Source: G963677445 sp963677445 (lineage in GTDB: Bacteria > Bacteroidota > Ignavibacteria > Ignavibacteriales > Melioribacteraceae). From it: a DNA stretch of 64,000 bases. The stretch is taken from positions 124,001-188,000 of the forward strand of contig CAXXGF010000038.1 in assembly GCA_963677445.2 (NCBI GenBank), read 5' to 3'. Position numbers and translations under genes: made by a program. The notes under the pieces were generated by a model. The model made no database searches. It was given only the letters and a program-made list of their open reading frames with translations, and was not told the origin of the DNA. How positions within the stretch are numbered: position 1 is the stretch's first letter; each line of letters opens with the position of its first letter. Positions 26,706 to 35,365 of the stretch are shown in pieces.

Positions 26706-27491
26706 ATGAATTTTTTCTTAGTCATAAAGTTACGTCTTTCGACATTTGTTAACAATTCCGTATACTTTCAGAATTTTGCTTATGAAGTATTCAGGAACTT
26801 CCTGAACTTTTATCATATCCGGAAAATCACCTCACTTGTTTTATTTCGCCAGATATTTTTCACAGGATTTCAGGCATTAAGTCTTATCGGTTTCAGCGCC
26901 CTTATGATAGGCAGCATCATTATGATCGAGGCTCACCTGGTATTTGCCAACCTTGGCCACGACAAACTTATGTATACAATCCTTGTTTCTGTTGTTACCC
27001 GTGAGCTTGGCAGTTTTATTCCCGCCCTTATTATTATAGCCCGTTCAGGCACCGCGATGACAACAGAAATAGGAAATATGGTCATCAACGCCGAAATCGA
27101 CGCGCTGAACTCAATGGGTGTTTCACCGCTGGCTTATCTCGTTGTGCCCCGGCAGATAGCTGTGGTTTTTTCTCTTCTCCCCCTGAGTGTTTATTTTAAT
27201 ATAATCGCCCTGCTTTGTTCCGGAATTATGGCGCAGCTTCTCTTCAATATTACATTTAATGATTTTTTCATTAAACTTTTTGCCGAAATGAATATGGGTG
27301 ATATTCTTCTTAATGTCATTAAAGCTGTATTGTTCGGCATAGCGATTCCTCTGATTTCCTGCTACCAGGGATTAAATGTTATTCAGGCCAGAACGGAAGT
27401 GCCGCAGCGAACTTCAAAAGCTGTCGTTCAGTCGATATCGGCAGTAATATTTCTCGATATCATTATAATTTCAGTTTTTTATATGTTATAA
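26706..27491 (+). CDS. MlaE-family lipid ABC transporter permease
   Basis: A 261-aa membrane protein with about six helices. The family core is visible: VTRELGSFIPALIIIARSGTAM followed by T-E-I-G-N-M-V-I-N-A-E-I-D-A-L-N-S-M-G-V (residues ~99-140), close to the 'R-E-L-G-P...G-x-E-I-D-A-L-x-x-M-G' pattern of MlaE. In Mla-type systems it pairs with an ATPase, an MCE protein and other parts to move phospholipids between the membranes. ATG 26706 has no strong ribosome binding site. The ATPase-like gene follows after 1 bp. Confidence 0.88.
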   Translation: MNFFLVIKLRLSTFVNNSVYFQNFAYEVFRNFLNFYHIRKITSLVLFRQIFFTGFQALSLIGFSALMIGSIIMIEAHLVFANLGHDKLMYTILVSVVTRELGSFIPALIIIARSGTAMTTEIGNMVINAEIDALNSMGVSPLAYLVVPRQIAVVFSLLPLSVYFNIIALLCSGIMAQLLFNITFNDFFIKLFAEMNMGDILLNVIKAVLFGIAIPLISCYQGLNVIQARTEVPQRTSKAVVQSISAVIFLDIIIISVFYML

Positions 27492-27492
27492 T

Positions 27493-28227
27493 ATGAGTTT
27501 TATTCTCAAAAATATAACTAATGATGCCGGAGAAAAAAAAAGCATCAATAATCTGAATGCCACCATTAATTCGGACAGGCTTATCCTGCTCGCAGGGGAT
27601 AAAACTTCGGGCAAACAGATGCTGCTTAAAATTGTCGGAGGCATGCTGCCTCCCGATAAAGGAACAATTCATTATAATGACCTCAATCTCTATCCTTATA
27701 ATCTTGAGGAGATGAGAGCTGTGAGAAGCCGGATATCTTTTGTTTTCCAGAATGGAGGCCTGCTGGCAAATCTGAATATTCATGAAAATCTGCGCCTGCC
27801 TCTCGACTTTCTGAAACCTGAACTTACCGACACGGAGAAAGAGAAAATTATTTCAAATTATATGGACAAATTCCAATTATTTAATATATTGGAAAAACGT
27901 CCTTCCGAACTTACGCTGGATGTAATAAAACAGGTCGGGTTTGTAAGAGCTCTTTCCACCGGCCCTGAAGTGTTAGTGATGAATGAACCGGTTTCAGATT
28001 GTGAGGTTACCGGTGTGCGAAATATAATCAATGAAATAACCGCTCTGAAGAAAGAGAAAAAAGGTATTATCATGATCAACCAGACTTCAAATGAGTTCCT
28101 TAATATGGCTGATCAGATACTTATTATGAAACAGGGAATGATCGTAGATTCAGGCACCTATTCTGAACTGCGCACAAATTACAACTTTGCGGGAAATAAC
28201 ACCGAAACGACCGGGGATTATGTCTGA
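27493..28227 (+). CDS. MlaF-like ABC ATPase with degenerate catalytic motifs
   Basis: A 244-aa protein with an ABC nucleotide-binding fold next to an MlaE permease. The canonical motifs are altered: Walker A reads G35-D-K-T-S-G-K-Q42 (normally G-x-x-G-x-G-K-S/T); the signature LSGG is replaced by LTLD; Walker B reads LVMNEP (Asp replaced by Asn); the D-loop GLDP reads DCEV; and the switch His is replaced (MINQTS for the usual x-x-T-H-D). The Walker A Lys and Walker B Glu remain. Hydrolysis is probably weak or absent, and the protein may be structural or need another ATPase. The rest of the fold is continuous and does not look like a broken gene. Confidence 0.85.
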   Translation: MSFILKNITNDAGEKKSINNLNATINSDRLILLAGDKTSGKQMLLKIVGGMLPPDKGTIHYNDLNLYPYNLEEMRAVRSRISFVFQNGGLLANLNIHENLRLPLDFLKPELTDTEKEKIISNYMDKFQLFNILEKRPSELTLDVIKQVGFVRALSTGPEVLVMNEPVSDCEVTGVRNIINEITALKKEKKGIIMINQTSNEFLNMADQILIMKQGMIVDSGTYSELRTNYNFAGNNTETTGDYV

Positions 28228-29290
28228 TGAAATTGAAGTTTAAACACACTGGGTATATAGTTTCTGTCTTTGTCCTATTGTCATTTGTCATGATTATTTT
28301 TATTTTGGCTCTCCTGACCGTCGATAAAAAATATTTTACACAAAAACACCCTTTTCAAACCAGGTTTAGTGACGCCATCGGCTTTCCACATCCACTCCGG
28401 TCATGTTCAAAGGATACAACATCGGGAGGGTTAAGGAATTTACTCTTACCGATTCAAATAAAGTGGACGCTCAGATAATCATCTACGACGGCTACCAGGA
28501 TAAGATCACGGAAGGTTCTGTTTTCAGCAAATCGGGTAATCCTTTTACCGGCGCAAGCTCTATTGAGTTTTATGAAGGGCCCGATATTTCAAAAAAAGTT
28601 CCGGTGGGCAGTTTCCTTCCTTCTCTTGATTCACCCGAAGGAAAACTACTTATGGCCGGAAAAGATTATATGAGAACAAGTGAAATCATGTTTTCACTCC
28701 TTTCCAATCTCAATACTTTGCTTGAATCAATGAACCGGACTGACAGTATGAAAGACGGGGTGCTCTATACCTTATTAATCAATGGAGCCAGGGCATCGCA
28801 AGATCTCACCGAAACTGTCGCCAAACTGAACGGACTTTTTGATCAGCTTATTGTAAGCGTCGCAAATAATCAAAGCAGCCTTAACCAGACCCTTTCAGGA
28901 GTTATAAAGGTTTCGAACAATCTTTCGGAAGTATCTCAAAAACTGGTGACAACCTTATCCGGCGCCGATTCTCTTATTTATGCTTATAAAAAACCTGAAG
29001 GGCTGATAAGAAATATGATTGATCCGGGAGGCGGGCAGATTTTTACGCCGGCAGAAAAGCTTATCAAAGGTCTCGACAGCCTGACAAACGAATTTTCCGG
29101 AGTCGGGCATTATATAAATTCACAATCGGCTGAGATATCACTTGTACTCGACAATATAAATACCACTTTACTGGAATTAAGAAAAACTCTGCAGGGTCTC
29201 AACAACAGCCCTCTGTTACGTTATGGCATCGATCCTGTGAAAGATACAGAAAAAACCGGACAGAAAATAAGGCAGACAGAAATTGAATAA
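28227..29290 (+). pseudogene. MCE-domain (MlaD-like) protein, one-base frameshift
   Basis: Two frames together make one MCE protein. The first (28227-28478) gives an N-terminal membrane helix and the start of the MCE domain (FQTRFSDAIG). The second, entered near 28385, continues with V-M-F-K-G-Y-N-I-G-R-V-K-E-F-T-L-T and SGNPFTGASSIEFYEGPD. Adding one T to the TTT at 28383-28385 joins them as ...DAIGFSTSTPVMF, matching the usual MCE 'G-L/F-x-x-x-x-x-V-x-x-x-G-x-x-I-G-x-V'. Total length 1064 bp, one short of a multiple of three. The rest is a helical coiled-coil. It starts in a TGATG overlap with the ATPase gene. Whether mutation, error or slippage site is open. Confidence 0.8.
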
Positions 29291-30155
29291 AAAGTTAATT
29301 CTATTCCCGATATTCATTTTACTGGCAGCTTCTGCCTGTTCATTTACCTCGGAAGCTCCAAGAGATAATCCCGATATATATAATGGCAGAAAATTCCTTC
29401 AAAAAGGGATGTACCTCGTCGATACCGGCAATAATGATTTTGCCGTTGAAAATTTTATTTTCGCTTACAATTCATTTTCCCTGGCCGATTATCTGCCGGG
29501 TAAAATTAAAGCGGCCTGCCGCCTCTATAAAAACTATAATCTGGCCGGCGATGTTCAGAAGTGTGAAGAGTGGAGAAAAAAAGCGGAATTACTCATTGAA
29601 TCCAATCATTCCGGAATGGAATATATTACTCTGGCGAAAGCTGAAATTCATTTTTCAAGAAAACAATACCGCGAATTACTGGATATGACCGACAGCTATG
29701 ATAATACTCCGGAAGAAATTAAGGGTCAGATACAGTGTTACAGAGCCCTGTCAGCCCTTAAATGTGGTGAGGATTATTCACTCCTTATTGGAGAAATTAA
29801 AAATACTGCCGATCGACTTTGCGAAATGCGCGAGGATGATGAGCTTCCGGATATTTCGGCATTAAGTTTTCTTTATTACAACCTGGGATATCTTTCAGCG
29901 GAAAAGGGAAATCGGAACAAAGCCATGGATTATCTTGAAAGAGCGATCAAAATTGACAAAGAAATTTCAAATTATCCCGCGGTGGCTGATAACCTGATGC
30001 TTCGGGCTAACATACATTTTAAAAGAAAAGAATATTCTGATGCTCTTGCTTTTTATGAAAGAAGCGCCGATATATATACACTCTTAAAGAATGATAAAAA
30101 ACTTAAAATTATAGCGGACAGAATTCAGGATATTAAAAAACTGACCGGGGAATAA
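29283..30155 (+). CDS. TPR-repeat lipoprotein of the Mla-type operon
   Basis: A 290-aa protein starting at TTG 29283, inside the end of the MCE gene (8-bp overlap). The N-terminus is a lipoprotein signal with LAASAC (Cys19). The rest is alpha-helical with TPR units, clearest in 'YYNLGYLSAEKGNRNKAMDY' and 'NIHFKRKEYSDALAFYERSA' at the C-terminus. It could serve as the outer-membrane or periplasmic binding part of the lipid transport system, as the overlap with the MCE gene suggests co-translation; this is inference. Confidence 0.8.
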   Translation: MNKKLILFPIFILLAASACSFTSEAPRDNPDIYNGRKFLQKGMYLVDTGNNDFAVENFIFAYNSFSLADYLPGKIKAACRLYKNYNLAGDVQKCEEWRKKAELLIESNHSGMEYITLAKAEIHFSRKQYRELLDMTDSYDNTPEEIKGQIQCYRALSALKCGEDYSLLIGEIKNTADRLCEMREDDELPDISALSFLYYNLGYLSAEKGNRNKAMDYLERAIKIDKEISNYPAVADNLMLRANIHFKRKEYSDALAFYERSADIYTLLKNDKKLKIIADRIQDIKKLTGE

Positions 30156-30237
30156 ACTTTAGGGAACTGTTTTTTTTATCAGGGATTTCATTATTTATCC
30201 CCGCATTCTTAAAATTTACTAGGAATTACCAGTTAAT

Positions 30238-32364
30238 ATGGCAAGAAAAAAGAATTACACTTTAGATAAAGAAAAGTTAATAGAATATTTTAAACCGGAA
30301 TACCTTTTTAACAGGGAACTAAGCTGGCTCGATTTTAACCGCCGCGTAATGGAAGAGGCTACAAATGACAACCTGCCGCTTCTTGACCGGGTGAAATTCA
30401 TCTCCATTTTTTTCTCGAATCTCGATGAATATTATATGATCAGGGTTTCGGGAATTAAAGAGCAAATTAACGCGAAAATAATTGAACCGACACTTGACGG
30501 GCTTACACCTATTGAGGAGCTGGAAAAGATTAAGCATACCGTAAGACCAATGATAGAGAATCTCTATAGTTACTGGAATGAAACTTTATGCAGAGAGCTC
30601 AGGCAAAATGATATAAATATAGTTGATGTGGCAGAATTAAGTGAATCAGAAAGAGCCGCGTTAAAATCCTATTTTTACAAAGAAATTTACCCGGTGCTTA
30701 CCCCTCTCGCTTTTGATCCCGGCAGGCCATTCCCCTATATATCCAATTTGAGCATAAGTTTTGCTCTTATCGTGAGGAACGCGAAAGGGGAAAAACATTT
30801 TGCCAGGGTTAAACTTCCAAGTATTTTACCAAGACTTATCCGTCTCGATTCTGTAATTAACCTTGAAGATTCCGACTGCAAATCAAAATTCTGCGCCAAG
30901 TTTATTTGGCTTGATGACCTTGTAAGGGCAAATCTTCACATATTATTCCCCGGTCTGGAGGTAATTCAGGCGCATACATTCAGGATCACACGGGATACCG
31001 ATATTGAGATACAGGAAGATGAAGCTGATGATCTGCTCGCTGTGATTGAAGAAAATATCAGACAAAGAAGATTTGGATCGGTTGTCCGCCTTGAGGTTGA
31101 ACGCGATATGCCGGAATCGATGATGGAAATTCTTTCTGAAAATCTCATGATATCTTCGGATGAGATACACATTGTTGATGGCAAACCGGGACTAAGCTCT
31201 GTTATGGCTTTATACGGTCTTCCCTATTTCCACCTTAAGGAACCGCAGTTTCACCCTGCCACTCCCCAGGTATTTGATGAGGGAGAGAGTATTTTTTCGA
31301 TTATTAAAAAACGTGATCTCCTCCTTCATCACCCTTTTGATTCATTTAACCCGGTCATTGATTTTATTAAGGCAGCCGTTCACGATCCGGATGTTCTGGC
31401 CATAAAGCAGACTCTGTACAGGGTGGGAAGCGACTCCCCGATAATCAAACTGCTGGTTGAGGCTGCTGAAAGAGGAAAACAGGTCGCGGTTCTTGTGGAA
31501 TTAAAAGCCCGCTTTGATGAAGAAAACAATATTTTCTGGGCTAAGGAACTCGAAAAAGCGGGGATTCATGTCGTTTATGGTCTTGTGGGATTAAAAACTC
31601 ATTGCAAGATGCTGATGATTGTAAGGAAAGAATATGACGGCGTAAAAAGATATGTTCACCTTGGCACCGGCAATTACAATCATTCAACCGCGAAATTATA
31701 TACCGACACCGGATTACTGACTGCCGATGAGGATATCTGCGCGGACGTTTCGGAAGTTTTTAATTATCTGACAGGTTATTCCGAACAGAAACGATTCAGA
31801 AAGTTATGGGTTGCCCCGATCAATCTCCGTGAAAAGTTTCTGGAATATATCGAAAGAGAAATCAATAACGTGGTAAATGGTTACAGGAGCCAAATTATTT
31901 TCAAGATGAACTCCCTTGTTGATCCTTATATTATCGCCGCGCTTTATGAAGCCTCACAAAAAGGGGTTTCGGTATTTCTTATCGTCCGTGGTATCTGCTG
32001 TCTCGTACCGGGTGTTCCCGGCCTGAGCGATAATATCAGAGTTGTCAGCATTGTTGGGAGATTTCTCGAACACTCACGTATATATTATTTTTATAACCGG
32101 GGAAAAGATGATCTGATCATGAGCAGCGCCGATCTGATGCAGCGAAATCTTGACAGGAGAGTCGAAACCGCGTTTCCGGTAGAGAATAAAGAGTTAAAAG
32201 AGGATATCTTAAATAACATTCTCGGAATATATCAAAAGGATAATGTGAAATCACGCGTTCTGCTGCCAAGTGGTAAATATGCCTTTAACCACAGAGTGTT
32301 TGATCAACCGGCAACAGATTCGCAAACATGGCTGATGAAACGGGTTTACTCCAGGAATCAATAA
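30238..32364 (+). CDS. ppk1: Polyphosphate kinase 1
   Basis: A 708-aa protein, full length for PPK1. N-terminal part has YLFNRELSWLDFNRRVMEEA and NLDEYYMIRVSGI, typical of the domain that binds ATP. The two histidines of the catalytic core are seen in GLKTHCKMLMI (His that takes the phosphate) and in RFLEHSRIYYF. Y-V-H-L-G-T-G-N-Y-N-H-S-T-A-K-L-Y-T-D is also intact. It reversibly makes polyphosphate from ATP at the inner membrane. Its last codons meet the converging frameshifted gene on the other strand. Confidence 0.96.
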   Translation: MARKKNYTLDKEKLIEYFKPEYLFNRELSWLDFNRRVMEEATNDNLPLLDRVKFISIFFSNLDEYYMIRVSGIKEQINAKIIEPTLDGLTPIEELEKIKHTVRPMIENLYSYWNETLCRELRQNDINIVDVAELSESERAALKSYFYKEIYPVLTPLAFDPGRPFPYISNLSISFALIVRNAKGEKHFARVKLPSILPRLIRLDSVINLEDSDCKSKFCAKFIWLDDLVRANLHILFPGLEVIQAHTFRITRDTDIEIQEDEADDLLAVIEENIRQRRFGSVVRLEVERDMPESMMEILSENLMISSDEIHIVDGKPGLSSVMALYGLPYFHLKEPQFHPATPQVFDEGESIFSIIKKRDLLLHHPFDSFNPVIDFIKAAVHDPDVLAIKQTLYRVGSDSPIIKLLVEAAERGKQVAVLVELKARFDEENNIFWAKELEKAGIHVVYGLVGLKTHCKMLMIVRKEYDGVKRYVHLGTGNYNHSTAKLYTDTGLLTADEDICADVSEVFNYLTGYSEQKRFRKLWVAPINLREKFLEYIEREINNVVNGYRSQIIFKMNSLVDPYIIAALYEASQKGVSVFLIVRGICCLVPGVPGLSDNIRVVSIVGRFLEHSRIYYFYNRGKDDLIMSSADLMQRNLDRRVETAFPVENKELKEDILNNILGIYQKDNVKSRVLLPSGKYAFNHRVFDQPATDSQTWLMKRVYSRNQ

Positions 32365-32779
32365 GATGTGAGTTCGAACATTTTTACCGAAGTGTCCTTC
32401 TGAGCTGAATATTCATCCTTCATGATATATTGAATATGATAGATGCCTGAAGCAAAAGAGGAGTCAATATTCATTTGTACTTCAAGAACCGAAGTTCCTC
32501 CGGAGTCTCCGGGTTAAGTTCTTTTAATTCACCTTTATCAGCCTCAAATATTACAGAACTGTCCGGTTGAATTAAATTGACAATATATGTCAAACGCACA
32601 TCAGGTTTTTTCTCCTCATTAATGAAAAACCCTTTTATTCTGACCGAAGAATTAAGCTCCCAGCTGTCGCCAAGAAAAAACGCGTAAGCGTCGGAACTGA
32701 ATAATTCAAGCTTTATTTCCCTGCCTGAACAGGCAAAAAGAAGGATGGAAATCAACGTGGCTATTATATATTTATTCAT
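32358..32779 (-). pseudogene. Small lipoprotein, one-base frameshift, unknown family
   Basis: The intact frame covers 32471-32779 (102 codons) and begins with a lipoprotein signal (lipobox LLFAC). A second frame continues to TGA at 32358 with natural-looking sequence (...G-T-S-V-L-E-V-Q-M-N-I-D-S-S-F-A-S-G-I-Y-H-I-Q-Y...). Adding one C to the CCC complementary to GGG at 32511-32513 joins them as L-N-P-G-D-S-G-G-T-S-V-L-E-V. Total 422 bp, one base short of 141 codons. The reconstructed protein ends in an Ig-like strand pattern. The 3' end overlaps the end of ppk1 by 7 bp. Same type of lesion as in serC and the MCE gene. Confidence 0.7.
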
Positions 32780-32825
32780 AGATTAAACCGGGGACCGGGA
32801 ATCCGGCCCCCCTGTTAAATTAAAA

Positions 32826-33910
32826 TTAATGTTTTGCTTTAAAAGTTTTCATAAATTCAACGAGATCTTCAACACCTTTCCTCGGGAACGCGTTATATAT
32901 TGAAGCTCTCAGACCACCAACAGAACGATGTCCCTTCAATCCTGAAAATCCCGCTTCGCCAGCCGAAGCGATAAGCTCTTTTTCAAGCTCTTCATTCGGA
33001 AGTCTGAAGGTAACATTCATCAGTGAACGGTCTTCAGTGGCAACAGTGCTTTTGTAGAATCCATCGCTGTCATCCATATAATCATAAAGGATCGCGGCTT
33101 TTTCTTTATTCATTTTGTACATAACATCCAGACCGCCAAGATCGAGAAGCCATTTATAAACCAGTCCCATAATATAAACCGAATAGGAAGCGGGAGTATT
33201 ATAAAGGAATCCTTTTCTGCATGTACATTATAATTAAGATAAGTATGAAGATTATCGGGTGATCTTTCAAGAAGGTCTTTGCGGATAATAACAAGAGCGC
33301 ATCCCGCTGGTCCCATATTTTTCTGGGCGCCTGCGTATATAGCGGCATATTTTTTAATGTCGATTTTTTTATGCAGCATATCGGAGGATGTATCACAAAT
33401 AAGGGGCACATCTCCAACTTCCGGTTCAGTGTGGTACTGGGTTCCGAAAATTGTGTTGTTTGATGTAAAATGCACATAAGAAGCTTCGGGATCGAGTTTC
33501 AGCTCTCCCTGTTTTGGAAGCCGGCTGAAATTTTCACTTTCGGTTGTGCCCGCGATATTTACAGACCCGACTCTTTTGGCCTCTTTGACAGCTTTTTTCG
33601 CCCACGAACCGGTAACTATATAATCAGCCTTATTCGCCGGAGGCATAAAATTCAGAGGAATCATCGAGAACTGAAGTGTAGCTCCTCCCTGGAGGAAGAG
33701 TACCGAATAGTTATCATCGATATTGAGAAGCTTTCTTAAATCCTGTTCTGCTCCTTTAAATATTTCGTCATAGGTTTTTGAACGATGGCTCATTTCCATT
33801 ACGTTCATACCTGTTCCTTTATAGGAAATAAAATCTTCCTGTGCCTGCTGAAGTACTTCGAGAGGCAGGGTTGCCGGACCGGCGCTGAAATTATAAATTC
33901 TATTGTTCAT
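32826..33910 (-). pseudogene. serC: Phosphoserine aminotransferase, one-base frameshift
   Basis: Two frames make a complete SerC. The first (from ATG 33910) has NFSAGPATLPLEVL, the PLP-binding Lys in AGAQKNMGPAG, and ends in ...NYNVHAEKDSF. The second (32826-33170 and just before) continues with Y-N-T-P-A-S-Y-S-V-Y-I-M-G-L-V-Y-K and ends GHRSVGGLRASIYNAFP. One A added to AAA at 33203-33205 (TTT on the coding strand) restores DSFYNTP. Length 1085 bp, one short of 362 codons, exactly the usual SerC length (361 aa). It makes phosphoserine from phosphohydroxypyruvate. A lesion in such a central gene suggests sequence error; see findings. Confidence 0.9.
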
Positions 33911-33933
33911 TTTTTCTCCGCTTCAGTTTTGTT

Positions 33934-35169
33934 TTATATTAAATGTACAACCAGGCCGTCGCGCAGTTTAGGTTCAAACCAGGTTGACTTTGGGGGCATG
34001 ATTTCATTATTATCCGAGATATTCATCAGATCATCGACAGTTACCGGGAACATTGAAAATGCTGCCTTTGCCTTTCCGCTGTCGACAAGTTTTTCCAGTT
34101 CGGCTGTTCCCCTTATGCCGCCGATAAAATCTATATTGTTATCTGTTCTTGGATCTGTTATGTTAAGAAAAGGAGTAAGCAGAAAATTCTGAAGAATACT
34201 TACATCCAGATTGTCCCCAACCCCGGGTCCGGGTACAACATTTTCATTGGGAGTTAAAAAGTACCATTTTTTATCCAGGTACATCCCTATCTGTTTTCTC
34301 TCTTTTGGTTCGGCTGTGTCAGCAGCTTCAACATTAAAATTGGATTTTACTTTTTCCATAAAAGTCGCGTTATCCATATCATTGAGATTATATACCACAC
34401 GATTATATGGAAGAATTTTTAATTGTTCGGCAGGGAAAAGAACAGCCAGGAAAAAATTATATTCTTCACTTCCGGTATGTTCAACAGTATTTTCTTTCCT
34501 TACCTTCTGCGATCTGCTCGCGCTTGCCGCGCGGTGGTGTCCGTCGGCGATATAGAGATTTTTTACTTTCTCAATTTCAAATACAACAATATCACAATAA
34601 TCGGCGGGCATCTTCCATACGGTATGTTTTACCCCGTCAAGGGCTTCGAAATCATAAAGAGGCTCGTTTTTTTCCATCGTTTGCGAAACAACATTATTTA
34701 CCTCTTCAATACCCCTGTAAGTTAAAAACACTGCTCCTGTCTGCGCTTCGGTGGTTACAATATGATTTGTTCTGTCATCTTCTTTAACTTTCCTTGTTTT
34801 CTCATGTTTCAGGATAACATCATTATCATAATCTTCCACTGAAAAAGTCGCCGCTATTCCCACCTGCTCCTGATCGCCCATTATCAGACGGTAAACATAA
34901 AAATGGGGCTTTTCGTCCTGAACCAAAGGAGCTTCGGCAATCAGCCTTTGAAGATTCTCCTGCGCTTTTTCATAAACTGATTTGTCATAGGGATTTACAT
35001 TTTCATCAAGTTCTATTTCCGATCTTGTAACACGTAAAAAGCTGATCGGGTTATTTCTGGCCATATCGGCAGCTTCTTCTCTGTTAACAACATCGTAGGG
35101 CACGCTGGCTACCAGGTGAGCTACCTTGCTATCAGGTCTAAGAGCTTTAAAGGGTCTTATTACTGCCAT
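33934..35169 (-). CDS. DUF1015 family protein
   Basis: A 411-aa soluble protein with the DUF1015 start MAVIRPFKALRPDSKVA and the SVPYDVVNREEA stretch, then FLRVTRSEIELDE, and the central YIADGHHRAASASR box. It sits directly upstream of serC on the same strand (23 bp gap), an arrangement common for this family. From memory, members of DUF1015 have been linked to serine phosphorylation or serine metabolism; I have not verified this, but the neighbourhood with serC agrees with it. The D-G-H-H-R box resembles the ParB/SbnI-type nucleotide-binding site. No signal peptide. Promoter must lie upstream in the 35170-35365 gap. Confidence 0.85.
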   Translation of the reverse strand: MAVIRPFKALRPDSKVAHLVASVPYDVVNREEAADMARNNPISFLRVTRSEIELDENVNPYDKSVYEKAQENLQRLIAEAPLVQDEKPHFYVYRLIMGDQEQVGIAATFSVEDYDNDVILKHEKTRKVKEDDRTNHIVTTEAQTGAVFLTYRGIEEVNNVVSQTMEKNEPLYDFEALDGVKHTVWKMPADYCDIVVFEIEKVKNLYIADGHHRAASASRSQKVRKENTVEHTGSEEYNFFLAVLFPAEQLKILPYNRVVYNLNDMDNATFMEKVKSNFNVEAADTAEPKERKQIGMYLDKKWYFLTPNENVVPGPGVGDNLDVSILQNFLLTPFLNITDPRTDNNIDFIGGIRGTAELEKLVDSGKAKAAFSMFPVTVDDLMNISDNNEIMPPKSTWFEPKLRDGLVVHLI

Positions 35170-35365
35170 ATTTTCTCCTGATTATTCATTATCTTTTTAT
35201 TCCCGCGGAGGGGGTAAAAGTAACGGTAATATTATTTACAATAACAATTGGTAAAATATCAAAAGGGGAATTAAATCCCAAAAAAATTCTTTTTTTTAAC
35301 CTTCCTTTGCCCATACCATACAACATTATTATATTAGGGAATAACAACTCAATTTTCTGACGGAT

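Noticed and set aside
33203..33205. Programmed ribosomal frameshifting in serC
   Set aside because: No slippery heptamer or following hairpin is seen at the site; the same type of one-base loss occurs in two unrelated neighbouring genes, so error or mutation is more likely.
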